From: Sphingobium vermicomposti
Lineage (GTDB): Bacteria > Pseudomonadota > Alphaproteobacteria > Sphingomonadales > Sphingomonadaceae
Reading direction: 5' to 3'
Length of the DNA: 64,000 nt
Assembly (NCBI RefSeq): GCF_011762025.1
Contig: NZ_JAASQR010000003.1
Location: 248,001 to 312,000, forward strand
Shown here: positions 1-9,349 of the stretch, in pieces
Numbering within the stretch: position 1 is the first letter of the stretch
How the letters are laid out: the number at the start of each line of letters is the position of its first letter
Made by a program: the position numbers and the translations under genes
Notes under the pieces: generated by a model
Told to the model about the DNA's origin: nothing
The model's database searches: none
The model's input: only the letters and a program-made list of their open reading frames with translations

Positions 1-245
1 TCGCCATAAAGGACCAGGTCGGTCACATCATGGTGAACGATGAAATCATCGAAAAACAGCGGCCAGTTTCGGAAAGTCCCGCGATAGTCGGTCGCCTCTC
101 CCGGCCAGTCGACCTTGTCGCCGCCATTGATGTTGATGCGCAGCGCGCCATGCCCCCGCGCCCGCAACGCATCGGCCAGCATCGCGAAAAAAGGTCCGTG
201 AGGCCCCTGAAGGAAAAGGAAGGTCTGTGCAGGTGCGTCAGCCAT
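1..245 (-). CDS. kpsS: Capsule polysaccharide export/Kdo transferase KpsS-like, N-terminal fragment
   Basis: Only the first 81 codons are inside the window; the gene runs off the left edge. The start ATG is at 245-243. The visible N-terminus has FLFLQGPHGPFF followed by LADALRARGH and a RINxNGGD segment, typical of the start of KpsS/LipB family proteins. In group 2 capsule systems, KpsS adds the first beta-Kdo to the phosphatidylglycerol carrier on the inner face of the inner membrane. The start overlaps the kpsC stop by 8 bases, so the two are probably translated together. The call is based on the N-terminal pattern and on kpsC next door; the catalytic part is not visible. Confidence 0.8.
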   Translation of the reverse strand, partial: MADAPAQTFLFLQGPHGPFFAMLADALRARGHGALRININGGDKVDWPGEATDYRGTFRNWPLFFDDFIVHHDVTDLVLYG

Positions 246-1851
246 GGAAACGCTCAGCGGACAATGTCATGAATCTTTGTATTTTTCCCTGCATCATCCG
301 CAACCGGATCAGCCATGATATGGGTGGTTTTGATCCGCCCGCCATCCGCTCCACCATGATTTCAGGACCGCAGGGCAACCGGGTGACCGGGTCCAGATAA
401 TATGGATAGAGAATGAGGGCGGCGGCGACAAGCTGGTCAATCGTCAATTGACGACCTCTGCGACCATTGGGCTGGGCCAGATCGCGCGTCAGCCCCCACC
501 CCGCATAAAATGGCATGCCATGGACCGTCACCGGGCGATCGCGCAATAGCGCCTCGAACCCGGTGAGCGACGACAGCACATGCACATCGTCCACCGCCTG
601 GACCAGGGCCATCAACGGCGCACCCGTATCGACAATATCGGCAAACTCCAACACCGTGGCATCGGTCAGATGTCCCCGCCGCAAACCCGCCTGAACATCG
701 GGATGGGGACGATAGAGGATATAGGCATCCGGCTCCGCCTGCCGCGCCCGCTCCAGCAGCGCCAGGTTGCCCGCAACCCCTGCGCCGCCCTGTTGAACCG
801 ACAGGTCATCTTCCACCTGCCCCACCACTAGCACGGTCCTCCGCCCGGCGGGAAGGTCGGGCATGCCGCCTGCTTCCAGCCCATATTTCGTAACACCACT
901 CGCCCGGATCGCCGACCGCAAACGACGGGCACGCTCGATCAGCGCAGGGGCAAAATCATGGGTGGCCAGCAGCGTTTCCAAATCGCTCGGCCCTCGCGCA
1001 TCATAATAGATGCCGCTGTGGTCGATCACCACCGATCCGGGCGGCGTCAGCGCCGCGCCCAGTCCCTTCGACCGGAGGAAACCATCCTCCACTTTCGCTA
1101 CCGCTACGCCCTGCGCCTGTGCTTCGCCCACGAATGTGGCAGGAACCCGCGAAGGCCAGTAGGCGACGCCCCCCTTCTCCCGCGCCGCACGCCGCAGGGC
1201 GTTCCGTGGCGACAGGAAGGGCGGGGATCGCATGCCGTCCCACAGGAAACGCCGCATCGCCTCCCGCTTCCACCAGGCCATGCCGGTCGCCGCCGCGATG
1301 CCGCGATTGGCGTCCAGCTGCCGCCGCCATTCGCTCAGCTGAAATACGACCTCGGCCACACCAGCCGGATCGCCGGTAAAGCAGTTACGATAGCATGCCG
1401 TAGCCACCGCCCGCCGCGCCGCTTCTCGCAGCCGTTCCGGCGGAATCAGCCCGCCGTCCACTCCATGGACCGGAACATTCATCAGGCCCGCGACGATCGC
1501 CAGCTCATCATCCTCCGGCGCATGGACCGATTGCGCGCCGTCCATCAGGGCCCACGGGTCCACCGTCCCGGTAAGCTGAGTGCCGCGCACGGCTCCGTTT
1601 GTCCGTCCCACCACGGCGATTTCCGCCGCCGGGACATGATCAATTATTCCCGCCACCCCCGCACGAACAATCACCCGGAATCCGCCATGGCGCTGCCCCC
1701 AAAACGCGCCGCCCACCCGCGCCCCGGCGATGGCGTTCAGCACCTCGTCGGAAACATGCCCGGCACCATCCGCGCCCGACCTGCTGACCGCCGCGACGGC
1801 AGGGGCAACGCCGGGAAAAGGGGGTGAGCGAAGAAAGGCGGTCCCGCTCAT
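238..1851 (-). CDS. kpsC: KpsC-like capsular polysaccharide beta-Kdo transferase with shortened N-terminal domain
   Basis: A 537-residue protein. KpsC proteins normally have two tandem Kdo-transferase modules and about 670 residues. Here the C-terminal module is complete: EDGFLRSKGLGA near residue 254, DHSGIYYDARGPSDLE, VVGQVEDDLSVQ, YRPHPDV near 378 and SLTGFEALL with FYAGWGLT near 425-450. The first about 150 residues look like a collapsed first module: they keep DPWALMDGA and a stretch before the linker, but have no EDGF or GIYYD motif. The protein probably extends the Kdo linker of the capsule lipid anchor with one active centre. It lies 115 bp downstream of a glycosyltransferase gene on the same strand. 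The ribosome binding site of the chosen ATG is weak, so the start is less certain. Confidence 0.85.
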   Translation of the reverse strand: MSGTAFLRSPPFPGVAPAVAAVSRSGADGAGHVSDEVLNAIAGARVGGAFWGQRHGGFRVIVRAGVAGIIDHVPAAEIAVVGRTNGAVRGTQLTGTVDPWALMDGAQSVHAPEDDELAIVAGLMNVPVHGVDGGLIPPERLREAARRAVATACYRNCFTGDPAGVAEVVFQLSEWRRQLDANRGIAAATGMAWWKREAMRRFLWDGMRSPPFLSPRNALRRAAREKGGVAYWPSRVPATFVGEAQAQGVAVAKVEDGFLRSKGLGAALTPPGSVVIDHSGIYYDARGPSDLETLLATHDFAPALIERARRLRSAIRASGVTKYGLEAGGMPDLPAGRRTVLVVGQVEDDLSVQQGGAGVAGNLALLERARQAEPDAYILYRPHPDVQAGLRRGHLTDATVLEFADIVDTGAPLMALVQAVDDVHVLSSLTGFEALLRDRPVTVHGMPFYAGWGLTRDLAQPNGRRGRQLTIDQLVAAALILYPYYLDPVTRLPCGPEIMVERMAGGSKPPISWLIRLRMMQGKIQRFMTLSAERFHG

Positions 1852-1966
1852 CGAACGACGCCTGCCGCTACGGTATCAAGGCGCAAACCGACAAAAGCCC
1901 AGCGTTGTCGCGCACCGATAGAGGCAATGTTCACCTCGCATCTATGGATCGGCTGGCGCGGGAACG

Positions 1967-3265
1967 TCAAGCGAAGGTCGCTAAATTCACGTCATCCAAC
2001 AGCGTCATGACCTGGTCGAAATAGCTGCTCCAGGTCGGCGCACGCCATGCCGCGATACGCGCCAGTTGCGCCGCCCGCTCTGGTGAATCCTGCCGCCGAT
2101 AGGCATCGATCAGGTTCAGCCAGCCCAACCCGTCCAGCGGGTCCAGATAGTCGGGCGCATCGCCGCCAACTTCGCGATGCGCAACGATATCGCTACAGAT
2201 CACCGGCACGCCCGCCGCCAGCGCCTCGACCACCGGCATGCCGAACCCTTCCTCGAATGACGGCATCACCATTGCCCGCGCATGGGCGACGAGCTGCTGC
2301 ATTTCATTGTCCGACAGTTCGCCTGCCTCGATCACATGGCCGCGCAATATTTCGCCGCGCTCCAGATGGTCGATGACATTCTCATTTTCCCAGCCGCGAC
2401 GACCGATCAGCACCAGCATGGGCGCTTCATCGCCCAGCCGCTCAATCAACCGCCTCCAGATATTCATCAGCAGGAGGTGATTCTTGCGTGGCTCGATGGT
2501 CGAAATATAGACGAAATAGGGCCGGGACGGCCTCTGAAAACCGTCCGTCGATGGCATGTCCGGCGGGTCGGCACCGAAATGCGCGACACACAGCGCCCGT
2601 CCCGCCATCCCCCGGCTCATATGCGGGCCAAGCGCGTCGATGGTCGCTTGGCTGTTGCCGATGATGCCGTGCGCGAACCGATCGATGGTCCGCACCCGCC
2701 GCAGATGATCCTGCGCGCCCTGCGGTCGGGCGAATTCTGGATGGGTGAGCGGGATGACATCATGCACCAGCGTAACGAAGCGCGCCCCTTCCGCCCGCAA
2801 AATCGCTCCGACCTGATCGGGATCGTCCAGATGGTGCGGCGACACCTGCAAATAGACGCGCGGTCCCGTGGCGCGTGGGACGGGCCGGGGTCTCAACGCA
2901 ATTAGATGACGGATGATCGCCGCCCGACCGACCTGTTCGTCAGGCATTTCCGCATTGCGCCACCGCGCGGCGGTAAAAGCCAGAAACTGGCGGACAGCCG
3001 CCGGGTTCAGGCGACCATAATAGCCGCCCGCCGGATGGACCGCAGCAAAGGCAAGCCGGTCGGGAATGCGCTGAAGCAGTTCGCGCGCATAGACGAACTC
3101 CACCCGGTCGATGCCGGTGGGTGCGGCATGAAAACTGCGCGAAAGCAGGCGCGACAGGTCCAATATGACCTCCGCCTTTCCGTCCGATGCGGTAAAGGTC
3201 GGGCTGGCAGGCTTCGCCCGAAGCGCCAGCCGCGCACCGGGGGCCTTGAACGGCTTGAGCGCCAT
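1967..3265 (-). CDS. Glycosyltransferase family 4 (GT-B fold)
   Basis: A 432-residue retaining glycosyltransferase of the GT4 (group 1) type. The nucleotide-sugar half has ISTIEPRKNH near residue 251, followed by LVLIGRRGWENE. The EEGFGMPVVEALAAGVPV block near residue 336 holds the donor-binding Glu residues. An HDVIPLTHPEF segment lies in the N-terminal acceptor half. No membrane segment is evident, so it is probably a cytosolic enzyme acting on capsule or other surface polysaccharide precursors. It precedes kpsC and kpsS on the same strand, which suggests capsule assembly. The sugar donor cannot be read from the sequence. Confidence 0.9.
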   Translation of the reverse strand: MALKPFKAPGARLALRAKPASPTFTASDGKAEVILDLSRLLSRSFHAAPTGIDRVEFVYARELLQRIPDRLAFAAVHPAGGYYGRLNPAAVRQFLAFTAARWRNAEMPDEQVGRAAIIRHLIALRPRPVPRATGPRVYLQVSPHHLDDPDQVGAILRAEGARFVTLVHDVIPLTHPEFARPQGAQDHLRRVRTIDRFAHGIIGNSQATIDALGPHMSRGMAGRALCVAHFGADPPDMPSTDGFQRPSRPYFVYISTIEPRKNHLLLMNIWRRLIERLGDEAPMLVLIGRRGWENENVIDHLERGEILRGHVIEAGELSDNEMQQLVAHARAMVMPSFEEGFGMPVVEALAAGVPVICSDIVAHREVGGDAPDYLDPLDGLGWLNLIDAYRRQDSPERAAQLARIAAWRAPTWSSYFDQVMTLLDDVNLATFA

Positions 3266-3312
3266 CTTATCGCTTCCCCGCCCGATACTTGTCGTGCAGC
3301 CTGATTACCGCC

Positions 3313-3753
3313 TCAAAGCTGGGCACGAATCTCTTCCGCCAATGCCTCCTGCGCGGCCGGATCGGCGAAATTGCCCTGCGCATGAGCAGAAAAGCCCACG
3401 GGGCCGCCTGCCCAGCGCGGCACGATGTGAACGTGCAGATGGAACACAGTCTGCCCAGCGGGCGCGCCATTGAACTGGGCGACATGGATGCCGTCCGGGT
3501 CCAGCGCCTTGTGCGTGGCGACCGCGACTTTCTTCACCGTCGCCATCACCTGCGCCAGCGCCTCATCCTCGACCTCCAGGATGTTGCGCGCCTTGGACCA
3601 TTTGGAAATGACCAGGCTATGCCCCTTCGACTGCGGTTGGATGTCCAGGAAGGCATATGTATGCTCATCCTCATACAGCTTGGTCGAAGGGATCTTTCCC
3701 TGCAGGATCAGCGCAAAGACATTGCCTTCGTCATAATTGCCCTCAAGGCTCAT
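3313..3753 (-). CDS. HIT family protein (histidine triad nucleotide hydrolase)
   Basis: A 146-residue HIT protein. The histidine triad HLHVHIVPRW lies at about residues 102-111, preceded by FNGAPAGQTVFH; the middle His acts as nucleophile on nucleoside 5'-phosphoramidates or related nucleotides in this family. N-terminal features such as DIQPQSKGHSLVI are usual for bacterial HIT proteins. The gene starts 10 bp downstream of the scoB stop and could be read through from scoAB. The specific substrate is unknown, and no functional tie to the CoA-transferase is implied by the sequence. Confidence 0.93.
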   Translation of the reverse strand: MSLEGNYDEGNVFALILQGKIPSTKLYEDEHTYAFLDIQPQSKGHSLVISKWSKARNILEVEDEALAQVMATVKKVAVATHKALDPDGIHVAQFNGAPAGQTVFHLHVHIVPRWAGGPVGFSAHAQGNFADPAAQEALAEEIRAQL

Positions 3754-3763
3754 GCCACAATCC

Positions 3764-4399
3764 TCAGCTCAGATATTGAGCCGTAGTCTTAGCGGCGACT
3801 TCCTCCGCCGTCACGCCCGGCGCGAGTTCAATCAGCTTGAACGGGCTGTCATGATCTGCGCGCATGAACACGCACAGGTCGGTGACGACCATGTCGACCA
3901 CATTCTTGCCGGTCAGCGGCAGGGTGCAGGCCGGGATGAACTTCGGGCTGCCATCCTTGGACGTGTGCTCCATCACCACGATGATCTTCTTGACGCCCGC
4001 GACCAGATCCATCGCGCCGCCCATGCCCTTGATCATCTTGCCGGGGATCATCCAGTTGGCGATGTCGCCATTTTCGGCGACCTCCATCGCGCCCAGCACG
4101 GTCAGGTCGATATGCCCGCCCCGGATCATCGCAAAACTGTCGGCGCTGGAAAAATAGGCGCTGTTCGGCAATTCGCTGATAGTCTGCTTGCCCGCATTGA
4201 TCAGGTCAGCATCCTCTTCCCCCTCATAGGGAAAGGGACCGATGCCCAGCATGCCGTTTTCCGACTGCAACGTCACTTCCACGCCAGCAGGAATATGGTT
4301 CGCCACCAGCGTCGGGATACCGATGCCCAGATTCACATAGAATCCGTCCTTCAGCTCTTTTGCCGCGCGCGCGGCCATCTCGTCACGGGTCCAGCTCAT
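3764..4399 (-). CDS. scoB: 3-oxoacid CoA-transferase subunit B
   Basis: A 211-residue beta subunit of a family I CoA-transferase. The SENG motif (residues 46-49) contains Glu47, which forms the glutamyl-CoA thioester intermediate in this family. [13 protein letters not shown] and the [12 protein letters not shown] region are also typical. With ScoA it moves CoA from succinyl-CoA to acetoacetate in the cytosol, which activates ketone bodies or opens poly-hydroxybutyrate breakdown products for use. Its ATG shares one base with the scoA stop (TAATG), which shows translational coupling. The exact 3-oxoacid (acetoacetate or 3-oxoadipate) is inferred; no beta-ketoadipate genes are nearby, which favours acetoacetate. 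Confidence 0.93.
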   Translation of the reverse strand: MSWTRDEMAARAAKELKDGFYVNLGIGIPTLVANHIPAGVEVTLQSENGMLGIGPFPYEGEEDADLINAGKQTISELPNSAYFSSADSFAMIRGGHIDLTVLGAMEVAENGDIANWMIPGKMIKGMGGAMDLVAGVKKIIVVMEHTSKDGSPKFIPACTLPLTGKNVVDMVVTDLCVFMRADHDSPFKLIELAPGVTAEEVAAKTTAQYLS

Positions 4400-5109
4400 T
4401 ATGCGGTCTCCCTCTGGCGCACGGTGCGGAATTCGATCTTCTTTTCATATGGCGCGCCGACAATCATGCGCTTCACATAAATACCCGGCAGATGAATCGC
4501 GTCGGGGTTAAGGCTGCCCACCGGCACCACTTCCTCGACTTCGGCGATGCAGATCTTCGCCGCCGTCGCCATCGGCTGGTTGAAATTGCGCGCGGTCTTA
4601 CGGAAAATCAGGTTGCCGCTCTCGTCGGCCTTCCACCCCTTGATGATCGCCACGTCAGCAAAGATGCCGCGCTCAAGGATATAGTCCTGCCCGTCGAAAT
4701 TCTTGACTTCCTTGCCCTCGGCCACCGCCGTGCCGACGCCCGTCTTGGTGTAGAAGCCGGGAATGCCCGCGCCGCCAGCCCGGCAACGCTCCGCCAGCGT
4801 CCCCTGAGGGCAGAATTCCACCTCCAACTCGCCAGCCAGATATTGCCGCTCGAACTCCTTGTTCTCACCGACATAGGAGGAGATCATCTTTTTCACCTGC
4901 CGCGTGCGCAGCAGCTTGCCCAGACCTTCGCCGTCAATTCCGGCGTTGTTGGACGCGATGGTCAGGTCCTTGACCCCCGAATCGCGGATTGCGTCGATCA
5001 ACCGCTCAGGAATTCCGCAAAGACCAAAGCCGCCAGCACATAAATGCATGCCGTCGAAGAGAAGGCCCTCCAACGCAGACGCAGCATCGGGGTAGAGCTT
5101 CTTCACCAT
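4399..5109 (-). CDS. scoA: 3-oxoacid CoA-transferase subunit A
   Basis: A 236-residue alpha subunit of the same family I CoA-transferase. The [10 protein letters not shown] signature near residues 26-35 is the glycine-rich CoA-binding loop, followed by the conserved [12 protein letters not shown] region. It is the first gene of the scoAB-HIT run. Upstream lie a 120-bp gap with a perfect hairpin repeat and then the end of thiSG on the same strand. The pairing with scoB through an overlapping stop/start makes the assignment firm. Confidence 0.94.
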   Translation of the reverse strand: MVKKLYPDAASALEGLLFDGMHLCAGGFGLCGIPERLIDAIRDSGVKDLTIASNNAGIDGEGLGKLLRTRQVKKMISSYVGENKEFERQYLAGELEVEFCPQGTLAERCRAGGAGIPGFYTKTGVGTAVAEGKEVKNFDGQDYILERGIFADVAIIKGWKADESGNLIFRKTARNFNQPMATAAKICIAEVEEVVPVGSLNPDAIHLPGIYVKRMIVGAPYEKKIEFRTVRQRETA

Positions 5110-5198
5110 CGCTTTTCCTTCATCCTGAACCCGTTCCGCCCATAGGGGTAAGCCGTGAGAGGGTCAATTTGCTGCGATGGCGAAAGTTGGGCGCGATC

Positions 5199-5222
5199 GT
5201 GCTCCTGCGCAGGCAGGAGCAC
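5199..5222. repeat. Palindromic dispersed repeat (GCTCCTGC-type), copy 1
   Basis: A perfect inverted repeat: GTGCTCCTGC, loop GCAG, GCAGGAGCAC. The core recurs at 19891-19908, 19952-19971 and 59398-59417, always between genes. It lies between the thiSG stop (5231) and the scoA start, both on the minus strand, and could form a strong hairpin in the transcript. It has no T-run, so a terminator role is uncertain. Confidence 0.75.
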
Positions 5223-5230
5223 GGCGATCG

Positions 5231-6232
5231 TCAGATCAACCCCGCCAACGGACTCGACGGGTCCGCATACATGCGCCTGCCCATGCGCCCGGCGCGATAG
5301 GCCATCCGCCCCGCCTCGACCCCGGCCTTCATCGCCGCCGCCATCAGCACCGGATCTTTCGCCTCTGCAATCGCCGTGTTCATCAGCACGCCGGTGCAGC
5401 CCAGCTCCATCGCCTCGGCCGCTTCCGACGCCGTGCCCACGCCCGCGTCGACCAGCACCGGCAGCTTCGTCCCCTCGACGATCAGGCGGATCGTGACCCG
5501 GTTCTGGATGCCCAGTCCCGACCCGATCGGCGCGCCCAGCGGCATGATCGCCACCGCGCCCGCATCTTCCAGCCGCTTCGCCGCGATCGGATCATCGACG
5601 CAATAGACCATCGGCTTGAAGCCTTCCTTGGCGAGCACCTCGGTCGCGCGCAAAGTCTCTACCATGTCGGGATACAGCGTCCGCGCCTCGCCAAGCACCT
5701 CCAGCTTGACGAGGTCCCAGCCGCCTGCTTCCCGCGCCAGCCGCAGCGTACGGATGGCCTCCTCCCCGGTATAGCAGCCCGCCGTATTGGGCAGATAAGT
5801 GACCTTCTTCGGGTCAATGAAGTCTGTCAGCATCGGCGCCTTGGGGTCGGACACATTGACGCGCCGAACCGCCACGGTGACGATTTCCGCCCCCGAAGCT
5901 GCCAGCGCCGCAGCATTCTGCTCGAAATTCTTGTATTTGCCGGTGCCGACAATCAGCCGCGACCGGAAAGTCTTGCCCGCGACGGTCCAGCTGTCGTCAT
6001 CCACCGCCGACACATCGCCACCGCCCACAAAGTGCACGATCTCCAGATCGTCGCCGTCATCGACAACCACCTGCGCCAATGTCGAACGCGGCACGACCTC
6101 CAGGTTGCGCTCCACCGCCACCTTTTCCGGCACGAAGCCCAGTTCACTCGCCAGTTCGGCCAGCGTCATGCCCGCACGCACCCGGCGATGCTCGCCATTG
6201 ATGGTGATCGATATGGTTCCGTCGACGTGCAA
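5231..6232 (-). CDS. thiG: ThiS-ThiG fusion: sulfur carrier protein and thiazole synthase
   Basis: A 333-residue fusion. Residues 1-72 are a ubiquitin-like ThiS domain ([17 protein letters not shown], ending in EIVHFVGGG at 64-72). From about residue 79 it is Thi[10 protein letters not shown], the VKLEVLG strand, [14 protein letters not shown] and [18 protein letters not shown]. ThiG builds the thiazole phosphate of thiamine from deoxyxylulose 5-phosphate, dehydroglycine and sulfur carried on the ThiS C-terminus. In a fusion the Gly-Gly end is not free, so cleavage or another solution is needed. The start codon appears to be TTG (6232-6230) with AGGA upstream; no in-frame ATG lies before the ThiS fold. 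No TPP riboswitch was seen upstream. Confidence 0.93.
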   Translation of the reverse strand: MHVDGTISITINGEHRRVRAGMTLAELASELGFVPEKVAVERNLEVVPRSTLAQVVVDDGDDLEIVHFVGGGDVSAVDDDSWTVAGKTFRSRLIVGTGKYKNFEQNAAALAASGAEIVTVAVRRVNVSDPKAPMLTDFIDPKKVTYLPNTAGCYTGEEAIRTLRLAREAGGWDLVKLEVLGEARTLYPDMVETLRATEVLAKEGFKPMVYCVDDPIAAKRLEDAGAVAIMPLGAPIGSGLGIQNRVTIRLIVEGTKLPVLVDAGVGTASEAAEAMELGCTGVLMNTAIAEAKDPVLMAAAMKAGVEAGRMAYRAGRMGRRMYADPSSPLAGLI

Positions 6233-6352
6233 TGCTCGGTCCTGTCTTTCACGAAAGAACGTGTCTCGACTTGGCGCGACACGAAAGGCTAAAGATCACC
6301 CTGCATATAGGGGCCGCGACGCCCCTGCCGCAACATGCTAAGGGGAAATGCA

Positions 6353-6793
6353 ATGGCCGATGCGCGCAAAATCTATGTGTTGAACGGCCCGAACCTCAAC
6401 ATGCTGGGTACGCGGGAACCGGAAATCTACGGCTATGACACGCTCGACGACATTGCCGAACGGATGGAGGATGCCGCCGGACGCGCCCATGTGGAGATCG
6501 ATTTCCGCCAGTCCAATCATGAAGGCCATCTGATCGACTGGCTACAGGAAGCGCATGGCGAAGGCGTGCATGCCGTGATCCTGAACCCCGGCGGCCTCAC
6601 CCACACTTCCGTCGCGCTGCACGACGCGATCAAGGGCATCAGCGTTCCAGTCATAGAGGTGCACCTGTCCAACCCGCATAAGCGCGAGGCTTTCCGCCAC
6701 AAAAGCTATGTCGGAATGGCCGCCAAAGGGACCATCGCCGGTTTCGGCGCCATGTCCTACATGCTGGCACTGGAAGCCGCGCTCGAACTGTAA
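6353..6793 (+). CDS. aroQ: Type II 3-dehydroquinate dehydratase
   Basis: A 146-residue type II dehydroquinase of the shikimate pathway, which removes water from 3-dehydroquinate to give 3-dehydroshikimate. [16 protein letters not shown] near the N-terminus carries the catalytic Tyr and the mobile-loop Arg; [19 protein letters not shown] and [11 protein letters not shown] (with the catalytic His) follow. I chose the ATG at 6353 because AAGGGGA sits just upstream; an ATG at 6335 is in frame but lacks a site. It is first in an aroQ-accB-accC run, a common alphaproteobacterial order, and is divergent from thiSG. A GGGGC/GCCCC hairpin lies at 6310-6325 in the leader. Confidence 0.96.
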   Translation: MADARKIYVLNGPNLNMLGTREPEIYGYDTLDDIAERMEDAAGRAHVEIDFRQSNHEGHLIDWLQEAHGEGVHAVILNPGGLTHTSVALHDAIKGISVPVIEVHLSNPHKREAFRHKSYVGMAAKGTIAGFGAMSYMLALEAALEL

Positions 6794-6877
6794 CTTATCG
6801 CTCAAAAGTTGCGCTTCGGCCCAAATGCGCATAGGCGCGGGCATCACATAAGACATTTCATCGTCCAGGGACTTCAA

Positions 6878-7360
6878 ATGAACGATAAGGCTGAAAAGGG
6901 CGCAATGCAGGTCGATGTGCAGCTGGTGCGGGATCTCGCCGCGCTGCTCGACGACACCAACCTGACAGAAATTGAGGTGGAGGACGGCGATCGCAAGATC
7001 CGCGTCGCGCGCAAGGCTGGCGGCGGACATGCTGCCCCGGCCTATATGCCCGCACCCGTGGCAGCTGCGCCGGTTTCTGCCGCCGCCGCACCCGTGGCCG
7101 TCGAAGCCAGCGCCCCCGCGCCCTCCGTCAACGCCGTCCGCTCGCCCATCGTGGGCACCGCTTATCTGTCGGCTGAACCGGGTGCCGCGCCCTTCGCCGC
7201 CGTCGGCTCCAGCGTAAAGGCAGGCGACACCGTCATCATCGTCGAAGCGATGAAGGTCATGAACGCCATCACCGCGCCCACCGCCGGCACGGTCAAGGCC
7301 GTGCTGGTCGATAATGGCCAGCCGGTCGAATATGACCAGCCGCTGATCGTCATCGAATAA
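6878..7360 (+). CDS. accB: Biotin carboxyl carrier protein of acetyl-CoA carboxylase
   Basis: A 160-residue protein with an N-terminal helix-rich part, an Ala/Pro-rich linker (about residues 48-80) and a C-terminal biotinyl domain. The biotinylation motif EAMKVM places the modified lysine at about residue 126. AccB carries carboxybiotin between AccC and the carboxyltransferase in the first step of fatty acid synthesis. The start at 6878 is supported by AGGGA at 6867-6871; a longer reading frame upstream lacks similarity. accC follows after 13 bp, so the two are co-transcribed. Confidence 0.96.
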   Translation: MNDKAEKGAMQVDVQLVRDLAALLDDTNLTEIEVEDGDRKIRVARKAGGGHAAPAYMPAPVAAAPVSAAAAPVAVEASAPAPSVNAVRSPIVGTAYLSAEPGAAPFAAVGSSVKAGDTVIIVEAMKVMNAITAPTAGTVKAVLVDNGQPVEYDQPLIVIE

Positions 7361-7373
7361 GGCCGAATATCTT

Positions 7374-8720
7374 ATGGCCATTGAAAAGCTGCTGATCGCG
7401 AACCGGGGCGAAATCGCCCTGCGCATCCACCGCGCCTGCCATGAAATGGGCATCAAGACGGTGGCGGTTCACTCCACCGCCGACGCCGACGCCATGCATG
7501 TGCGCCTTGCCGACGAAGCGATCTGCATCGGGCCGCCTGCGGCCAGGGACAGCTATCTCAACATCGCCGCGATCATTTCCGCCGCCGAAATCTCCGGCGC
7601 GGACGCGATCCATCCCGGCTATGGCTTCCTGTCGGAAAACGCCCAGTTTGCTGAGATTGTGGAGGCGCATAACCTCGCCTTCGTCGGCCCCAAGCCCGAA
7701 CATATCCGCATCATGGGCGACAAGGTGGAGGCAAAGCGCACCGCTGGCGCGCTTGGCCTGCCGCTCGTCCCCGGCTCTGATGGCGCGCTCTCCAGCGTCG
7801 AGGAAGCGAAGGCGGTCGCCGCGAAGATCGGCTACCCCGTCCTCATCAAGGCGGCATCAGGCGGCGGCGGTCGCGGCATGAAGGTCGTGCCGTCCGAAGA
7901 CCTGCTCGAAACCTCGATGAAGCAGGCGGGCAGCGAAGCCAAGGCCGCGTTCGGCGACGACACCGTCTACATGGAAAAATATCTGGGCAACCCCCGGCAT
8001 ATCGAATTCCAGGTCTTCGGCGACGGCAACGGCAACGCGATCCACCTTGGCGAGCGCGACTGCTCGCTCCAGCGCCGCCACCAGAAAGTGCTGGAAGAAG
8101 CGCCCTCCCCGGTCCTCTCCTCCGCCGAACGCGACCGCATGGGCGAAGTCGTGCGCAAGGCGATGGCCGACATGGCCTATCGCGGCGCGGGCACGATCGA
8201 ATTCCTGTGGGAAGACGGCGAGTTTTATTTCATCGAAATGAACACCCGGCTTCAGGTGGAACATCCGGTGACGGAAATGATCACCGGCCTCGACCTCGTC
8301 CGCGAACAGATCCGCGTGGCAGAAGGCAAGCCGCTCTCGGTCCAGCAACAGGATATCGAGTTTACCGGCCACGCCATCGAATGCCGCATCAACGCCGAAG
8401 ACCCGCGCACCTTCGCGCCGTCGCCGGGCACCGTCACCAGCTATCATGTGCCGGGCGGCATGCATGTCCGCGTCGATAGCGGCCTGTACCAGGGCTATCG
8501 GGTGCCGCCTTATTATGACAGCATGATCGGCAAGTTGATCGTCTATGGCCGCACCCGCGAAGGCTGCATCATGCGCCTCAAGCGCGCGCTGGAGGAATAT
8601 GTGATCGAAGGCATGAAAACCACGATCCCGCTCCACCAAAAGCTGCTGACCGACCCCGACTTCCTCAACGGCGACTATACGATCAAGTGGCTGGAAGAGT
8701 GGTTGGCGCGCGAGGATTGA
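7374..8720 (+). CDS. accC: Biotin carboxylase subunit of acetyl-CoA carboxylase
   Basis: A 448-residue biotin carboxylase, normal family length. The N-terminal lobe begins [12 protein letters not shown]. The ATP-grasp glycine loop [12 protein letters not shown] lies near residue 159, the metal- and bicarbonate-binding [14 protein letters not shown] near 288-301, and the C-terminal [12 protein letters not shown] after that. It uses ATP and bicarbonate to carboxylate the biotin on AccB in the cytosol. accD and accA are not in the window. A 9-bp perfect hairpin follows the stop. Confidence 0.97.
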   Translation: MAIEKLLIANRGEIALRIHRACHEMGIKTVAVHSTADADAMHVRLADEAICIGPPAARDSYLNIAAIISAAEISGADAIHPGYGFLSENAQFAEIVEAHNLAFVGPKPEHIRIMGDKVEAKRTAGALGLPLVPGSDGALSSVEEAKAVAAKIGYPVLIKAASGGGGRGMKVVPSEDLLETSMKQAGSEAKAAFGDDTVYMEKYLGNPRHIEFQVFGDGNGNAIHLGERDCSLQRRHQKVLEEAPSPVLSSAERDRMGEVVRKAMADMAYRGAGTIEFLWEDGEFYFIEMNTRLQVEHPVTEMITGLDLVREQIRVAEGKPLSVQQQDIEFTGHAIECRINAEDPRTFAPSPGTVTSYHVPGGMHVRVDSGLYQGYRVPPYYDSMIGKLIVYGRTREGCIMRLKRALEEYVIEGMKTTIPLHQKLLTDPDFLNGDYTIKWLEEWLARED

Positions 8721-8725
8721 CTGCG

Positions 8726-8755
8726 ACGGCGCGCCAAGGGGGCTTTGCGCGCCGT
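8726..8755 (+). terminator. Strong hairpin after accC, possible terminator
   Basis: ACGGCGCGC and GCGCGCCGT form a perfect 9-bp stem with a 12-nt loop, starting 6 nt after the accC stop. The following bases (CTATAACG) are not a T-run, so it may work as a Rho-assisted or processing hairpin rather than as an intrinsic terminator. Confidence 0.5.
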
Positions 8756-8785
8756 CTATAACGTTTGAGTAATGGGGGAGTGCAC

Positions 8786-8980
8786 ATGCAAAAGGGCAAG
8801 ATCGTCTTCACAGGTCATTTCCTGGAATATTTCATCATGTCCCTCGGTCTTATTTTGCTGTGCCTGATAACCCTGGGTCTCGCGTTGCCCTATTACGCCT
8901 ATTGGAACTTCAAATATTTTTTCTCCAATATGGAAGTCGAAATATACCAGCCGGGTAACCCCGTCGAACGGACTCGATAA
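8786..8980 (+). CDS. Small membrane protein, DUF6693/DUF898-like
   Basis: A 64-residue protein. FTGHFLEYFIMSLGLILLCLITLGLALPYYAYW forms one long or two short hydrophobic segments, followed by KYFFSNMEVEIYQPG. The TLG-PYxxYWxxKYFxxN pattern resembles DUF6693 and the repeating unit of DUF898 (YjgN) membrane proteins; this match is from memory of the families. The ATG at 8786 follows a clear GGGGGAG at 8774-8780. Function is unknown. It lies between accC and an arsenate-reductase-like gene on the same strand, 11 bp before the latter. Confidence 0.75.
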   Translation: MQKGKIVFTGHFLEYFIMSLGLILLCLITLGLALPYYAYWNFKYFFSNMEVEIYQPGNPVERTR

Positions 8981-8991
8981 GGGCAGGAACG

Positions 8992-9336
8992 ATGAAGGCG
9001 ACCATCTGGCACAACCCCCGCTGCTCGAAATCGCGGGCCGCGCTCGCGATCCTCGAAGCCACGCCGGGGGTCGAGGTCGAGGTGGTCGAATATCTGAAAA
9101 CCCCGCCCAGCCGCACCGAAATCGAAACGGTGCTGGCGAAGGCAGGCGTCCGCCCCTCCGAAGCCGTCCGAAAGGGCGAGGGCGTGGTCAAGGAACTCTG
9201 CCTCGACGTGACGGATGACAAGGCCGTCCTCGACGCCATGGCACAGCACCCGATCCTGATCGAACGCGCCATCGTCATCACCAACAAGGGCACCGTAATC
9301 GCCCGTCCGCCTGAACGGGCAAACGAAGTCCTCTAA
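8992..9336 (+). CDS. arsC: ArsC/Spx family protein, arsenate reductase-like
   Basis: A 114-residue thioredoxin-fold protein. HNPRCSKSRAAL places the redox cysteine at residue 11, and ARPPE near the C-terminus matches the ArsC pattern with the Arg that holds arsenate. Glutaredoxin-linked arsenate reductases reduce arsenate to arsenite. No arsR, arsB or acr3 gene is next to it, so it may be a housekeeping ArsC-like (YffB-like) protein rather than part of a resistance operon. It follows the small membrane protein gene by 11 bp. Confidence 0.88.
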   Translation: MKATIWHNPRCSKSRAALAILEATPGVEVEVVEYLKTPPSRTEIETVLAKAGVRPSEAVRKGEGVVKELCLDVTDDKAVLDAMAQHPILIERAIVITNKGTVIARPPERANEVL

Positions 9337-9349
9337 TCAACCTCCTCCT

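Noticed and set aside
6233-6352. Possible TPP riboswitch in the thiSG leader
   Set aside because: The CUGAGA and related core motifs of the TPP aptamer are absent; only simple hairpins are visible.
8992-9336. Arsenic resistance operon
   Set aside because: Only an ArsC-like gene is present; no arsR, arsB, acr3 or arsH nearby.
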